The notes under the pieces: model-generated | Seen by the model: only the letters and a program-made list of their open reading frames with translations | What the model was told of the DNA's origin: nothing | Database searches by the model: none | NCBI RefSeq assembly: GCF_021043375.1 | Contig: NZ_JAJNDV010000003.1 | Location: 296,206 to 360,205 of the forward strand | Direction of reading: 5' to 3' | Source: Sphingomonas sp. IC-56 | Lineage (GTDB): Bacteria; Pseudomonadota; Alphaproteobacteria; Sphingomonadales; Sphingomonadaceae | DNA length: 64,000 bases | Shown here: positions 9,227 through 19,315 of the stretch, in pieces | Layout of the letters: every line of letters starts with the position of its first letter | Numbering within the stretch: position 1 is the stretch's first letter | Program-made: the position numbers and the translations under genes

Positions 9227-10482
9227 TTCAGCCAGTCCGGCACATGTTCCTCGGCCATGATCGTCTCGGCGGAGATCCGTCCCGCGACCACGGCATAGGT
9301 GTCGCCCGACACCAGCACCTCGGGCACCAGCGGCCGGCTGTTATAGGTGCTCGCCATCGTCGCCCCATAAGCTCCGGCGCTGCGCAGCACCGCCAAGTCG
9401 CCGGTCTTCACCACGTCAATCTCGCGCCCCTTGGCGAAGACGTCGCTCGATTCGCACACCGGCCCGGCGACATTAGCGACCATCGTCTCGCCGCTCGGCT
9501 TGACCGCCACGAAATCGTGATAGGCGTCATACAGCGCCACACGGGCAAGATCGTTCATGGCCGCGTCGACAATAACGTATGGATGCGTGACGCCTGGCTT
9601 CACCCACAGCACCTGCGTCAGCAGCACGCCGGCATTGGCCGCAATTACCCGGCCCGGCTCGAACATCAGCTCGACACCCCAGTCCCGTGTCACCCGCGCG
9701 ACCATCTCGCCGAATTCGGCGGGCGAGGGCGGATTGTCGCTCGGTCGGTACGGCACGCCCAGACCGCCGCCCAGATCGACATGAGTGATGGTGTGACCCG
9801 CCGCGCGCAATTCGGCGACCAGTTCGCCTACGCGGGTATAGGCCCGCTCGAGCGGCTCCAAGCTCTGCAATTGGCTGCCGATATGCACCGCCACCCCGCG
9901 CAGGTTCAGCCCCGGCAGTGGCGCGAGCCGGTCAAAGATCGCCCGAGCCTCGCTGATCGGCAGGCCGAACTTGTTCTCGGCGCGTCCGGTCGAGATCTTC
10001 TCATGCGTGCCTGCATCGACGTCAGGATTGACCCGCAGCGTAGCCGGCGCCCGTAAACCTCGCGCCACCGCCAGTTCGGAGAGCACTACGCCCTCTTCCT
10101 CCAGCTCCAGGTTGAACTGGCCGATCCCCGCCTTCAGCCCTTGGTCGAGCTCGGCACGGCTCTTGCCTACGCCCGAGAACACGATGTCCCCCGCCGGCAT
10201 GCCCGCCGCCAGGGCGCGTGCCAGCTCGCCCCCCGACACCACATCGGCGCCGAAGCCTTCATTGGCGAGCAACCGCAGCACCGCCAGGTTGGGGTTGGCC
10301 TTGATCGCAAAAGCAACACGCGCCCGCGGAATGCCAGCCAGACCCTCGCGGAACGCGCGTGCGTGCCTCTGGAAGGTGGCAGTAGAATAGACGTAGACCG
10401 GCGTGCCGACTTCGGCGGCAATGCGCGACAGCGGCACGTTCTCGGCGTAAAGTTCGCCGTCGATCAGTTCGAAATGGTCCAT
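9223..10482 (-). CDS. lysA: Diaminopimelate decarboxylase
   Basis: 419 residues, normal for LysA. This PLP enzyme converts meso-diaminopimelate to lysine, the last step of lysine synthesis, in the cytoplasm. The N-terminal alanine-racemase-type barrel includes the PLP lysine in VAFAIKANPN. The C-terminal domain carries the substrate motif around CESSDVF. It lies in a tight leftward run: 9 bases after the small lipoprotein gene and overlapping the siroheme gene by 4 bases. The ORF ends EEHVPDWLK. Confidence 0.94.
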   Translation of the reverse strand: MDHFELIDGELYAENVPLSRIAAEVGTPVYVYSTATFQRHARAFREGLAGIPRARVAFAIKANPNLAVLRLLANEGFGADVVSGGELARALAAGMPAGDIVFSGVGKSRAELDQGLKAGIGQFNLELEEEGVVLSELAVARGLRAPATLRVNPDVDAGTHEKISTGRAENKFGLPISEARAIFDRLAPLPGLNLRGVAVHIGSQLQSLEPLERAYTRVGELVAELRAAGHTITHVDLGGGLGVPYRPSDNPPSPAEFGEMVARVTRDWGVELMFEPGRVIAANAGVLLTQVLWVKPGVTHPYVIVDAAMNDLARVALYDAYHDFVAVKPSGETMVANVAGPVCESSDVFAKGREIDVVKTGDLAVLRSAGAYGATMASTYNSRPLVPEVLVSGDTYAVVAGRISAETIMAEEHVPDWLK

Positions 10483-10491
10483 CGGAGTCCG

Positions 10492-10731
10492 TCAGTTCGG
10501 GGGAGGCAGGTCGAACTCGTCGCTGCGCCGGCGCTCCGAGCTCTGGATCAGGTCATCGCTGCGCGCCGGCCGCGTCTGCGGCGCGGGCTGCAACAGGTCG
10601 GCCGGGGTCGGCGTCGCAGTGGCGCCATAAGGCGCGGGCGGGAGCGGCTGGCCCTCGGCCGTTTTCAGGTCGCCACGCGCCCCACACCCACTCAGCGCCG
10701 CCGCCATTGCCACCAGCAAGAGTCGTTTCAT
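10492..10731 (-). CDS. Small lipoprotein (LptM-like)
   Basis: 79 residues. A lipoprotein signal with lipobox LSGC (Cys at residue 16) is followed by GARGDL, resembling the conserved N-terminus of LptM/YifL small lipoproteins. The remainder is a proline-rich, charged tail. LptM assists maturation of the LPS translocon LptDE in enterobacteria; whether this protein does so here is not known. Such genes commonly sit between argH and lysA in proteobacteria. Its ATG overlaps the argH stop (ATGA). Confidence 0.75.
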   Translation of the reverse strand: MKRLLLVAMAAALSGCGARGDLKTAEGQPLPPAPYGATATPTPADLLQPAPQTRPARSDDLIQSSERRRSDEFDLPPPN

Positions 10732-12107
10732 CGCCCGTCCTCCTCGCGCATCGCCCGCGCTGCCGCGATCGCCTCGCGCACCCGCACGGGCGACGTGCCG
10801 CCGAAGCTGGTGCGGCTCGACACCGAAGCGTCGACGCTCAGCACGTCATATACGCGTTCGTCGATCCGCGCGTCGATTGCTTGCAAGGCATCGAGCGGCA
10901 GTTGATCGAGCCGGACGCCGCCCGCTTCAGCCTTCGCCACGGCACGCCCGGTGATGTGATGCGCCTCGCGGAACGGCACGCCAGCCTCGCGCACCAGCCA
11001 GTCGGCCAGGTCAGTGGCGGTCGAGAAACCCGCCTCTGCGGCGGCGCGCATCCGCTCGGCCCGGAAGGTGGCGCTCTCTACCATCCCAGTCATCGCCGCG
11101 ATGGAGAGCCCCAGCAGGTCGTGCGCCTCGAACACCGGCGGCTTGTCGTCCTGCATGTCCTTGGAATAGGCGAGCGGCAAGCCCTTCATCGTCATCATCA
11201 GACTGACCAGCGCGCCGGTGATCCGCCCCGAGTGACCGCGCACCAGCTCGGCCGCGTCCGGATTGCGCTTCTGCGGCATGATCGAACTGCCGGTCGACCA
11301 CTGATCGCTCAAGCTGACAAAGCCGAAGGGCTGGCTCGCCCAGATCACGAATTCCTCCGCCAGCCGCGACAGGTGCAGCGCGCACTGCGAGGCACAGGTC
11401 AGATATTCGAGGGCAAAGTCGCGATCCGATACTGAGTCGAGCGAATTCCGTGTCGGACCATCAAAGCCCAGCGCTGCCGCTGTGGCTTCGCGATCCAGCG
11501 GGAAGCCAGTGCCGGCCAAAGCCGCCGATCCCAAGGGGCACAGGTTCATCCGCGCACGCGCATCGGCAAAGCGCGACCGGTCGCGCCCGATCATCTCGAA
11601 ATAGGCCATCAGGTGATGCCCGAGCGTAACCGGCTGCGCGCTCTGCAAATGGGTGAAGCCCGGCATCACCGTCGCGGCATGCTCTTCCGCACGCGCGAGC
11701 AGCGCGTCCTGCAGGGTGTCGAGTGCCGCCTCGACCTGGTCGATCGCGTCGCGCACCCACAGCCGGAAATCGGTCGCAACCTGGTCGTTGCGCGACCGCG
11801 CGGTGTGGAGCCGCCCGGCGACCGGGCCGATCCGGTCTGACAGCCGCGCCTCGGTCAGCATGTGGATGTCTTCCAGGCTCAGGTCGTCGGGCACGCCCTC
11901 GGCCTCGAACTCGGCCGCGACCTGTTCCAGCCCCTGCGCGATGCGCGCGGCATCCTCCGCCGCAACGATGGCTTGCTTGCCCAGCATGGCGACATGCGCC
12001 TGGCTGCCGCGAATGTCCTGACGCCACATGCGCTTGTCGAAGGGGATCGACGCGTTTATCTCACGCATCACTGCGGACGGCCCTTCGGCGAACCGCCCAC
12101 CCCACAT
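10728..12107 (-). CDS. argH: Argininosuccinate lyase
   Basis: 459 residues, full length. It cleaves argininosuccinate to arginine and fumarate, the last step of arginine synthesis. The fumarase/aspartase superfamily signature [12 protein letters not shown] is present, and the N-terminus MWGGRFAEG is typical of ArgH. The frame is open for 47 codons upstream, but those residues do not fit the family. The start codon at 12107 shares its bases with the divergent tlpA-like start (CATG), so its promoter must lie inside that gene. It heads the argH-lipoprotein-lysA-siroheme-corA run. Confidence 0.94.
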   Translation of the reverse strand: MWGGRFAEGPSAVMREINASIPFDKRMWRQDIRGSQAHVAMLGKQAIVAAEDAARIAQGLEQVAAEFEAEGVPDDLSLEDIHMLTEARLSDRIGPVAGRLHTARSRNDQVATDFRLWVRDAIDQVEAALDTLQDALLARAEEHAATVMPGFTHLQSAQPVTLGHHLMAYFEMIGRDRSRFADARARMNLCPLGSAALAGTGFPLDREATAAALGFDGPTRNSLDSVSDRDFALEYLTCASQCALHLSRLAEEFVIWASQPFGFVSLSDQWSTGSSIMPQKRNPDAAELVRGHSGRITGALVSLMMTMKGLPLAYSKDMQDDKPPVFEAHDLLGLSIAAMTGMVESATFRAERMRAAAEAGFSTATDLADWLVREAGVPFREAHHITGRAVAKAEAGGVRLDQLPLDALQAIDARIDERVYDVLSVDASVSSRTSFGGTSPVRVREAIAAARAMREEDGR

Positions 12108-12681
12108 GGCATTGGAGCTGTCCTTGCGCCCAGCTATCGCGCTTCTCCTCACAGGCTTGGTGGCAATCGGCGGTTGCGATAGGCCCTCACAGCCGTCGCA
12201 GCAAGCGACGCAGAACAACACCGCCGCTCCCGCACCCATGACCACCACCGTCGACCGCAGTCACAAGGGAGAGGCGGCGCCTTCCATCCCCTTCAAGGAT
12301 CCTGCCGGCAAGGCGGTTACGCTCGCCAGTTTCAAGGGGAAGCCAGTGCTGCTCAACCTGTGGGCGACTTGGTGCATCCCCTGCATTAAGGAGATGCCCA
12401 CCCTCGACGCCCTTGCCGGCCAGAAGGCGGGCGCGCTCCAGGTCCTCGCCGTCAGTCAGGACTTCAAGGGGGGCGAAGTCGTCGCCCCGTTCTTCCAGAA
12501 GAACGGCTTCAAGCATCTCCAGCCCTATCTAGATGCCGACGCGGCGTTCAGCCTGGGGATGGGCGCGAACCTGCCGACCACGATCCTCTACGATTCGGCG
12601 GGCAAGGAAGTCTGGCGCGCACTGGGCGAACGCGACTGGGCGGGTGCCAACATGGCGGCGTTGCTGGCGGAAGCGCGCTGA
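12106..12681 (+). CDS. TlpA-like thiol-disulfide oxidoreductase, lipid-anchored
   Basis: About 191 residues. An N-terminal hydrophobic signal ([14 protein letters not shown]) with a probable lipobox cysteine precedes a thioredoxin fold with active site WCIPC. It is related to TlpA/ResA proteins that reduce disulfides in the periplasm, for example during cytochrome c maturation. The ATG overlaps the divergent argH ATG. A TTG at 12124 with GGAG six bases ahead would give a shorter and equally good lipoprotein signal (start uncertain by six codons). The longer upstream frame runs antisense into argH. Confidence 0.85.
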   Translation: MALELSLRPAIALLLTGLVAIGGCDRPSQPSQQATQNNTAAPAPMTTTVDRSHKGEAAPSIPFKDPAGKAVTLASFKGKPVLLNLWATWCIPCIKEMPTLDALAGQKAGALQVLAVSQDFKGGEVVAPFFQKNGFKHLQPYLDADAAFSLGMGANLPTTILYDSAGKEVWRALGERDWAGANMAALLAEAR

Positions 12682-13026
12682 TCTGCCGAAGTGTCCCTCC
12701 GAAAGGGCGGAGCCGCGTTTCGCCAAGGCAAGCTGGACCCGTGGCAAGATAATCACTTCGCTGGCCGAACAGCGTACCTATGCGCGAATGTCCCTGGTTA
12801 CAGCGAGGTTCAGGATTGTGCTTGGGCAGCCAGAAGCTGGGTACGAGCAGTGCCGGACGCACGGGCGTTTCCGGTGATGCTACGGTGGCTGCGCTGAGAG
12901 CGAGGCTTACTACTAGTTCGAGGGCGTCGTACCGAGCGGACAAGGGTTCGTGCGGCTACGCGAAGGGTCTCGCGGGCAATTCTACGCGACCCCGAAGACG
13001 GGACGATTTGCAAAGAGATGAAAGCT
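12682..13026. other. Gene-free stretch between tlpA-like gene and tRNA-Gln
   Basis: 345 bp with no credible gene on either strand. Short open frames here have no ribosome binding site or recognisable product. The text is less codon-biased than its surroundings and no repeat family member is present. It abuts the 3' end of tRNA-Gln, a common integration position, but no integrase or direct repeat of the tRNA end was seen. Confidence 0.5.
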
Positions 13027-13100
13027 TGGATGCCCCGTGAGGATTCGAACCTCAATTAACGGAGTCAGAGTCCGTAGTCTTACCTTTAGACGACAGGGCA
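13027..13100 (-). tRNA. tRNA-Gln(CTG)
   Basis: 74 bases including encoded CCA. Acceptor stem TGCCCTG/CGGGGCA contains one T-G pair. The anticodon arm ACGGA-CTCTGAC-TCCGT gives anticodon CTG, reading CAG. The T arm (GAGG-TTCGAAT-CCTC) is canonical. Confidence 0.96.
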
Positions 13101-13113
13101 CCAAGAGGGGTGC

Positions 13114-13142
13114 GCAATAGTCGGCTGATTCCGCCCTGTCAA
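13114..13142 (-). promoter_or_regulatory. Promoter of tRNA-Gln
   Basis: On the minus strand, TTGACA (13142-13137) and TATTGC (13119-13114) are separated by exactly 17 bases. The predicted start of transcription falls about 7 bases before the mature tRNA 5' end. Confidence 0.75.
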
Positions 13143-13253
13143 CGCCATCCTGCGACCTTGCTTGCTCTGACCTCCGCGCTGCGCTAGCCTCGCTTCCAAG
13201 CACCGGCGGTTCCGTGTTGGAGCCGTGACGGAAGAACATAAGCGAGTAAAACC

Positions 13254-14309
13254 ATGGGGGATGGCTCCGCCAGACTGCCCCGCGGCCGGAGGAATGTTCC
13301 ACCCCGGCCTGCGCCCAAGCCGCAAGAGGAGCGGCAGATCCGTGCGCGGATGCCCGAGGGGCGCCATTATGCCGCGCTCGACCTTGGCACCAACAATTGC
13401 CGGTTGCTGATCGCGCGGCCTGCCGGTTCGGCGTTCGTGGTGATCGACGCGTTCTCGCGAATCGTCCGGCTGGGGGAGGGGCTGGCCGGCAGCGGCAAGC
13501 TGTCCGACGCGGCAATCGAGCGCACCCTGGCGGCGCTGCGCATCTGCGCCGAAAAGCTCAAGCGCCGCAACGTGGCGCTCGCCCGCTCGGTCGCCACCGA
13601 AGCGTGCCGCCAGGCATCCAACGGCTCCGCCTTCATCGAACGCGTCTATGCCGAAACCGGCATCGCGCTGGATATCATCACCGCTGAAGAGGAAGCGCGG
13701 CTGGCGGTGCTCGGCTGTCACGCATTGCTCGAGCCCGGCGACGGGCCCGCACTCGTGTTCGACATCGGTGGCGGTTCGACCGAACTGGTGCTGGTCGATT
13801 CGCGTTCGCCGGTTCCGCGCATCCTCGACTGGCACAGCGCGCCCTGGGGAGTCGTGTCGCTTACCGAGTCGGCGAGGGCGGAGGATACGCCGGAAGGTCG
13901 CGCGCGGGCTTATGCCGAGATGCGTGCGCGGGTTTCCGAAAGCTTCGCGCCGTTCGTCGCCCGGCTGAAGCCGCCGCGCGGCACGCCGCGTCTGCTCGGC
14001 ACCAGCGGGACGGTCACCACGCTGGCCAGCGTGCATCTGGGGCTTCCCAGCTATGACCGCTCGATCATCGACGGGCTGATCGTGCCGTCCGCGGCAATGC
14101 GCGACGTCAGCCGCCGGATCGGTGCCATGAGCATTGCCGAACGCGGTCAGGTACCGTGCATCGGCAACGAACGCGCCGACCTCGTGGTCGCGGGCTGCGC
14201 TATCCTTGAGTCGATCCTCGATCTATGGCCGGCCGAACGGCTCGGCATCGCCGACCGCGGCATACGCGAGGGCATTTTGCGCAGATTGATGAACGGGAGC
14301 GGGTTGTGA
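13254..14309 (+). CDS. Ppx/GppA family exopolyphosphatase / pppGpp phosphohydrolase
   Basis: 351 residues. Actin-like ATPase fold with phosphate-1 motif YAALDLGTNNCRLLIA (near residue 39) and phosphate-2 motif VFDIGGGSTELVLVD. Family members hydrolyse inorganic polyphosphate or pppGpp. At this size it is the short alphaproteobacterial type, without the C-terminal HD-like extension of E. coli Ppx. The basic N-terminal ~35 residues are poorly conserved; translation from ATG 13350 (MPEGRHYAALDLG) is a real alternative. The stop overlaps the rlmE GTG start. Confidence 0.87.
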   Translation: MGDGSARLPRGRRNVPPRPAPKPQEERQIRARMPEGRHYAALDLGTNNCRLLIARPAGSAFVVIDAFSRIVRLGEGLAGSGKLSDAAIERTLAALRICAEKLKRRNVALARSVATEACRQASNGSAFIERVYAETGIALDIITAEEEARLAVLGCHALLEPGDGPALVFDIGGGSTELVLVDSRSPVPRILDWHSAPWGVVSLTESARAEDTPEGRARAYAEMRARVSESFAPFVARLKPPRGTPRLLGTSGTVTTLASVHLGLPSYDRSIIDGLIVPSAAMRDVSRRIGAMSIAERGQVPCIGNERADLVVAGCAILESILDLWPAERLGIADRGIREGILRRLMNGSGL

Positions 14310-14998
14310 GCCGAGGCGGAGCGCGGGGCCATACGCGGGTGAAGACGGCGCGCAGCCGCACTGCCCAGTCGACCCGCTGGCTCGAGCGCCAGCTGAACGA
14401 CCCTTATGTGAAGCGGGCAAAGGCGGAGGGCTATCGCAGCCGCGCGGCGTACAAGCTTACCGAACTCGACGAGAAGTTCGGCTTCTTGCGCGGTTCCAAG
14501 CGGATCGTCGATCTCGGTATCGCTCCGGGTGGCTGGACTCAGGTCGTGCGCAAGCGCCTGCCGAACGCCGCCGTGGTCGGAATCGACCTGCTGCCCGTCG
14601 ATCCTATCGATGGAGCAACCATCCTTCAGATGGACTTCATGGACGATGCTGCGCCCGCGCGGCTGATCGAGGAACTGGGCGGCGCGCCCGACCTGATCCT
14701 GTCCGACATGGCCGCCAACACGGTCGGCCACCCGCAAACCGACGCGCTGCGGACCATGGGCCTGGTCGAGGCCGCGCTCGACTTTGCGCTCCGCGTCCTC
14801 GAGCCTGGCGGCACCTTCGTCAGCAAGGTTTTCGCCGGCGGCGCCGATTCGAGCCTGGTGGCGGAAATGAAGCGCAACTTCACCACCGTGAAGCACGCCA
14901 AGCCCCCCGCCAGCCGCAAGGGCTCGGTGGAATGGTTCGTGGTCGCGCAGGGCTTCAAGGGCGTACGGCCGCCCGAGGTGGAGGCCGATCCCTCCTAA
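14306..14998 (+). CDS. rlmE: 23S rRNA (uridine-2'-O)-methyltransferase RlmE
   Basis: 230 residues. SAM-dependent methyltransferase of the FtsJ/RrmJ family that methylates U2552 in the A-loop of 23S rRNA. SAM-binding region IVDLGIAPGGWTQVV and the catalytic K-D-K-E tetrad are visible (K in RSRAAYKL, D in LSDMAAN, K in FVSKVFAGG, E in SVEWFVV). The GTG start overlaps the ppx stop (GTGA) and GGGAG lies 6-10 bases ahead. The longer in-frame ATG at 14225 lies inside ppx and was rejected. A basic N-terminal extension of ~25 residues is common in this order. Confidence 0.92.
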   Translation: MSRGGARGHTRVKTARSRTAQSTRWLERQLNDPYVKRAKAEGYRSRAAYKLTELDEKFGFLRGSKRIVDLGIAPGGWTQVVRKRLPNAAVVGIDLLPVDPIDGATILQMDFMDDAAPARLIEELGGAPDLILSDMAANTVGHPQTDALRTMGLVEAALDFALRVLEPGGTFVSKVFAGGADSSLVAEMKRNFTTVKHAKPPASRKGSVEWFVVAQGFKGVRPPEVEADPS

Positions 14999-15020
14999 TC
15001 CGCAGCGCTGCTAGACATGA

Positions 15021-15050
15021 AAAAGGCTCCGGATCGCTCCGGAGCCTTTG
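15021..15050. terminator. Bidirectional terminator between rlmE and rpoZ
   Basis: Perfect 8-bp stem GGCTCCGG / CCGGAGCC with a 6-base loop. It is flanked by a run of A on the left and TTT on the right, so it can serve both converging genes. Confidence 0.88.
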
Positions 15051-15070
15051 GAACTTAAACGGCGAAGGCC

Positions 15071-15415
15071 TTAGCCCTCGTAATCCGCGCCCAGATTCTG
15101 GTTGCGCGGCGGGGCGGCGGCGGTGAGGCGGAGCGCCTCGGCCTGAGCCGACAGCGAGCCGACTTCGTCCGGCGCTTCCTCGTCGTCGATCTGCACGCGC
15201 TGCAGGCTCGACACCACAGCTTCTTCCAGATGGGTCGGGCGCACCGTTTCCTCGGCGATTTCGCGAAGTGCCACGACCGGGTTCTTGTCGCGGTCGCGAT
15301 CCAGGGTCAGTTCGGCGCCGCCCGAGATCTGCCGCGCACGCTGCGCAGCGAACAACACCAGGTCGAAACGGTTGGGGATCTTGTCGACGCAATCCTCGAC
15401 GGTGACGCGCGCCAT
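15071..15415 (-). CDS. rpoZ: RNA polymerase omega subunit
   Basis: 114 residues. The N-terminal half ([20 protein letters not shown], then [12 protein letters not shown]) is the conserved omega core, which binds the beta-prime subunit and helps assemble RNA polymerase. The acidic C-terminal tail is variable. Ribosome binding site AAGGAAG lies 6 bases before the ATG. The gene is monocistronic and ends at a bidirectional terminator. The 215 bp upstream (15416-15630) shows no further gene. Confidence 0.95.
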   Translation of the reverse strand: MARVTVEDCVDKIPNRFDLVLFAAQRARQISGGAELTLDRDRDKNPVVALREIAEETVRPTHLEEAVVSSLQRVQIDDEEAPDEVGSLSAQAEALRLTAAAPPRNQNLGADYEG

Positions 15416-15630
15416 TGAACGCTTCCTTGGTCTATGTTGTCCGGAAAGCGAAAGCGCTTACGCGAGGCCGGCTGGAATGTCAAGGAAACCGGCCTTTTTG
15501 CGGGGGTGATGAACCCGGCGGGCCCTTATCGGTTGGCCTGTTGCATCCGCGTCACGACCATACAGGAAATTCCGATGCCGAGCTTGCCGGCGCCAGCCCC
15601 GCTCTGGTCACACAATCCGTTCATGGACGG

Positions 15631-16791
15631 ATGATGCCCATGCCCACTCAGCCCAGCTTCACCGTCGACGGTAACCAACTGACGCTGGTCACCGAAGGGC
15701 CCGAGCGTCTGAGAATGCTGCTGGAGTTGATCCGCTCGGCGACGCGCACGCTGCGCGTGCTCTATTATATCTATGTCGACGATGATGCCGGCAACGCGGT
15801 TCGCCGCGCGCTGATCGATGCGGCCCGGCGCGGCGTGACGGTTCAGCTGATCGTCGACGGGCTGGGCAGCGAACCGGCCGCCAGCAACGACTTCTTCGAT
15901 CCGCTTCGGGAAGCCGGCGTGGGGGTGTGCCGGTTCGTGCCGCGCCTGGGCCGTCGCTATCTGATGCGCAACCACCAGAAGCTGGCGCTCGCTGACGAGG
16001 AACGGGTGCTGATCGGCGGCTTCAACATCGAAGACGATTATTTCCAAACGGCTGAGCAGGATGGCTGGCGCGATCTCGGCCTGCTGGTGGAGGGGCCCGC
16101 CGCCGCGCGGCTGGTCGGCTATTTCGATGCGCTTGCCGAGTGGACCCGCCGCCCGCGCGCGTCAATGCGATCGCTTGCGCGGACGCTGCATCGATGGAGC
16201 GAGCCGCTCGGCACCACCCGCTGGCTGCTCGGCGGGCCGATGCAGCGGCTTTCGCCCTGGGCGCGGGTGGTAAAGCGCGACATGCAGCGCGCGCGCACCA
16301 TCGACTTGATCGCCGCCTATTTCGCCCCCAGTCCCGCAATGCTGCGCCGGCTCGACAAGGCGGGGCGCCGTGGCCGCGTGCGGCTGGTGCTGCCGTCGAA
16401 ACTCGATCATGGGGCGGCGATCTGGGCGGCGCGTTTCACCTATGCCGGGCTGCTGCGCAAGAAGGTCGAGATTTACGAGTATCAACCGACCAAGCTGCAC
16501 ACGAAGTTGTTCGTGATCGACGATGTCGTCCATATCGGCTCGGCGAATTTCGACATCCGTTCGATGTTCCTGAACCTGGAGCTGATGTTCCGTATCGCCG
16601 ACCCGACCTTTGCCGCCTATGTCCGCAGCTATGTCGATGGCGAAGTTGCCCGGTCAGAGCTGATTACGCCCGAGCTCTACAAGCAGCGTACTGGGCCGTG
16701 GACGCGGGTGAAGCAGTTTGGGGCGTACTTCGTCATGGCCGTGCTCGACTACAACGTCACGCGCCGGCTGAACTTCGGGCCGAGGAAGTAG
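15631..16791 (+). CDS. Phospholipase D-type cardiolipin synthase-like protein
   Basis: 386 residues with two phospholipase D active-site motifs: HQKLALADEERVLIGGFN near residue 115 and HTKLFVIDDVVHIGSANFD near residue 290. This pair is diagnostic of cardiolipin synthase/PLD phosphatidyltransferases. No N-terminal membrane helices are present, so it resembles ClsB-type rather than ClsA-type enzymes. The start is not certain: ATGs at 15631, 15634 and 15640 are all possible after GGACGG. The frame extends 70 codons upstream without family similarity. Confidence 0.85.
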   Translation: MMPMPTQPSFTVDGNQLTLVTEGPERLRMLLELIRSATRTLRVLYYIYVDDDAGNAVRRALIDAARRGVTVQLIVDGLGSEPAASNDFFDPLREAGVGVCRFVPRLGRRYLMRNHQKLALADEERVLIGGFNIEDDYFQTAEQDGWRDLGLLVEGPAAARLVGYFDALAEWTRRPRASMRSLARTLHRWSEPLGTTRWLLGGPMQRLSPWARVVKRDMQRARTIDLIAAYFAPSPAMLRRLDKAGRRGRVRLVLPSKLDHGAAIWAARFTYAGLLRKKVEIYEYQPTKLHTKLFVIDDVVHIGSANFDIRSMFLNLELMFRIADPTFAAYVRSYVDGEVARSELITPELYKQRTGPWTRVKQFGAYFVMAVLDYNVTRRLNFGPRK

Positions 16792-16810
16792 AGCGTGTGC
16801 TAGAGGCACA

Positions 16811-16848
16811 AAAAGCCCCGCGGGCCAAAGGGCCACGCGGGGGCTTCC
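16811..16848. terminator. Bidirectional terminator, PLD gene / small lipoprotein
   Basis: AAAAAGCCCCGCG paired with CGCGGGGGCTT around a ~13-base apical region that can itself pair (GGCC/GGCC). A-rich on the left, lying between convergent genes. Confidence 0.75.
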
Positions 16849-16878
16849 AAGTCGTTCCGCCAGTAACGGCGGAGGCGC

Positions 16879-17157
16879 TTACATCTGGTTGGCGGCCTGC
16901 TGCTCGACGCGGGCGTCGTCATTGTCGTCCGCCTTCTCGGCAAGGTCGTCGCCCTTGTCGCGCACTGCGTCGGCGCGCTCTTCCAGCGCATCCTCGGCCT
17001 GCTCGTTCTGCGTGTTGTCGGCCTGTGCTTCCAGCGCGTCCGCCTTGTTCTCGGCTGCGGCCTCGATGTTCTCCGCTGCCTTGTCATCGGCGTTGCCGCC
17101 GCACGCACCCAGCGCCAGCAGGCCTGCGGCTGCTGCCGCCTTGATCACGAACTTCAT
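16879..17157 (-). CDS. Small alanine/glutamate-rich lipoprotein
   Basis: 92 residues. Signal peptide MKFVIKAAAAAGLLALGAC with lipobox LGAC (Cys at 19), followed by a charged low-complexity helix rich in Ala, Glu, Asp and Lys (AAENIEAAAENKADALEAQA). It is probably a coiled-coil lipoprotein anchored in an envelope membrane. The function is unknown. The start is set by the signal peptide and GGTGAGG immediately ahead. A partial EcfG-like promoter lies upstream (17193-17217). Confidence 0.75.
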   Translation of the reverse strand: MKFVIKAAAAAGLLALGACGGNADDKAAENIEAAAENKADALEAQADNTQNEQAEDALEERADAVRDKGDDLAEKADDNDDARVEQQAANQM

Positions 17158-17192
17158 CCTCACCCTTTCAGGTCGTTGCACCAGCGGCACCA

Positions 17193-17217
17193 AGCGCCGG
17201 AACCTAACCTAAGTTCC
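17193..17217 (-). promoter_or_regulatory. Weak EcfG-like promoter ahead of the small lipoprotein
   Basis: Minus strand reads GGAAC (17217-17213), 16 bases, CGCT (17196-17193). The general-stress consensus is GGAAC-N16/17-CGTT, so the -35 is perfect and the -10 has one mismatch. Suggestive only. Confidence 0.35.
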
Positions 17218-17224
17218 ACACGGT

Positions 17225-18610
<1,386 letters not shown>

Positions 18611-18618
18611 GAGGATCT

Positions 18619-18737
18619 CCCCTTCCTGCAAGGGAGGGGTCGGGGGTGGGTGCCGCCAACGGCGGCTCCTGTGGCACGCGATGGAGCGCGGCTGCGCCGC
18701 GCACCCACGCCTAGCCCCTCCCTTGCAGGGAGGGGAA
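18619..18737. repeat. Family B intergenic inverted repeat
   Basis: Starts CCCCTTCCTGCAAGGGAGGG and ends with the inverted form ...CTCCCTTGCAGGGAGGGG, with GGGGTGGGTG / CACCCAC inside both arms. Other copies are at 26429-26580 and 42215-42356. It separates the hemerythrin gene from the UdgX gene. Confidence 0.85.
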
Positions 18738-18763
18738 CGATCCCGGCCTCAGGTCGCAGCCCC

Positions 18764-19240
18764 TCACTCCCGCTCGTCGCCCGGCTTGTGCTCCTTGGCG
18801 ATTTCCAGTTCGGCCGGCTTGCGCTCCTCGAACTTCTCGCCCAGCGCTTCTTCCACTTCCTCCGGGAGATGCTCGTCGGCGGTGGGAAACATCTCTTCCT
18901 CTTCCTCGTCGATGTGATGCTCGTAGCGGTGGCGCATCTCGCCAAATTTGGCGTCCCATTCCGCCGTCCCGAACTCCAGCTCCAGCAATTCGCCGAGGAA
19001 ATCATCGACTTCCTTGTGCTCGGACACCGAATGCCGCGCATCCTCGCGCAGCTCGGGATCACCCAGCATCGTGGCGTACAGCGACTCTTCCTCGGCGGCG
19101 GCATGCGCCTGCAGGTCCAGCCGCAGCGTCTCGAACGCATCCTTGCGCGGCTGGTCCGTACCGGGATGATCGCCAACCCGCTTCAGCAGCGCGCGTTGGC
19201 GGTCATGATCGGCCTTCAGCACTTCATAGATATTAGACAT
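18764..19240 (-). CDS. Hemerythrin domain protein
   Basis: 158 residues. A four-helix hemerythrin/HHE fold with candidate di-iron ligands in ADHDRQ, HAAAEEESLY, SEHKEVDDFL and RYEHHIDEEEEEMF. The C-terminus is a highly acidic, charged tail. Such proteins bind O2, sense oxygen or NO, or protect Fe-S centres. Ribosome binding site AAGGGAA precedes the ATG by about 8 bases. It sits between a radical SAM gene and UdgX, both expected Fe-S proteins. A candidate EcfG promoter lies at 19265-19289. Confidence 0.87.
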   Translation of the reverse strand: MSNIYEVLKADHDRQRALLKRVGDHPGTDQPRKDAFETLRLDLQAHAAAEEESLYATMLGDPELREDARHSVSEHKEVDDFLGELLELEFGTAEWDAKFGEMRHRYEHHIDEEEEEMFPTADEHLPEEVEEALGEKFEERKPAELEIAKEHKPGDERE

Positions 19241-19264
19241 GTCGGAATTCCCTTCGCCCCACCA

Positions 19265-19289
19265 AACGGCGCGCGCGGGCGCATGTTTC
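19265..19289 (-). promoter_or_regulatory. Candidate EcfG-type stress promoter of the hemerythrin gene
   Basis: Minus strand reads GAAAC (19289-19285), exactly 16 bases, CGTT (19268-19265). It differs from the GGAAC-N16-CGTT consensus by one base in the -35, and lies 25-50 bases before the hemerythrin ATG. Confidence 0.4.
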
Positions 19290-19315
19290 TCCTGCGAATC
19301 GTTCGCTCCGGCAGT

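Noticed and set aside
12691..13040. Short plus-strand frames between the tlpA-like gene and tRNA-Gln
   Set aside because: No ribosome binding site, no family resemblance; treated as gene-free.
13027..13100. tRNA-Gln as an attachment site for an integrated element
   Set aside because: No integrase gene, no direct repeat of the tRNA 3' end and ordinary housekeeping genes on both sides.
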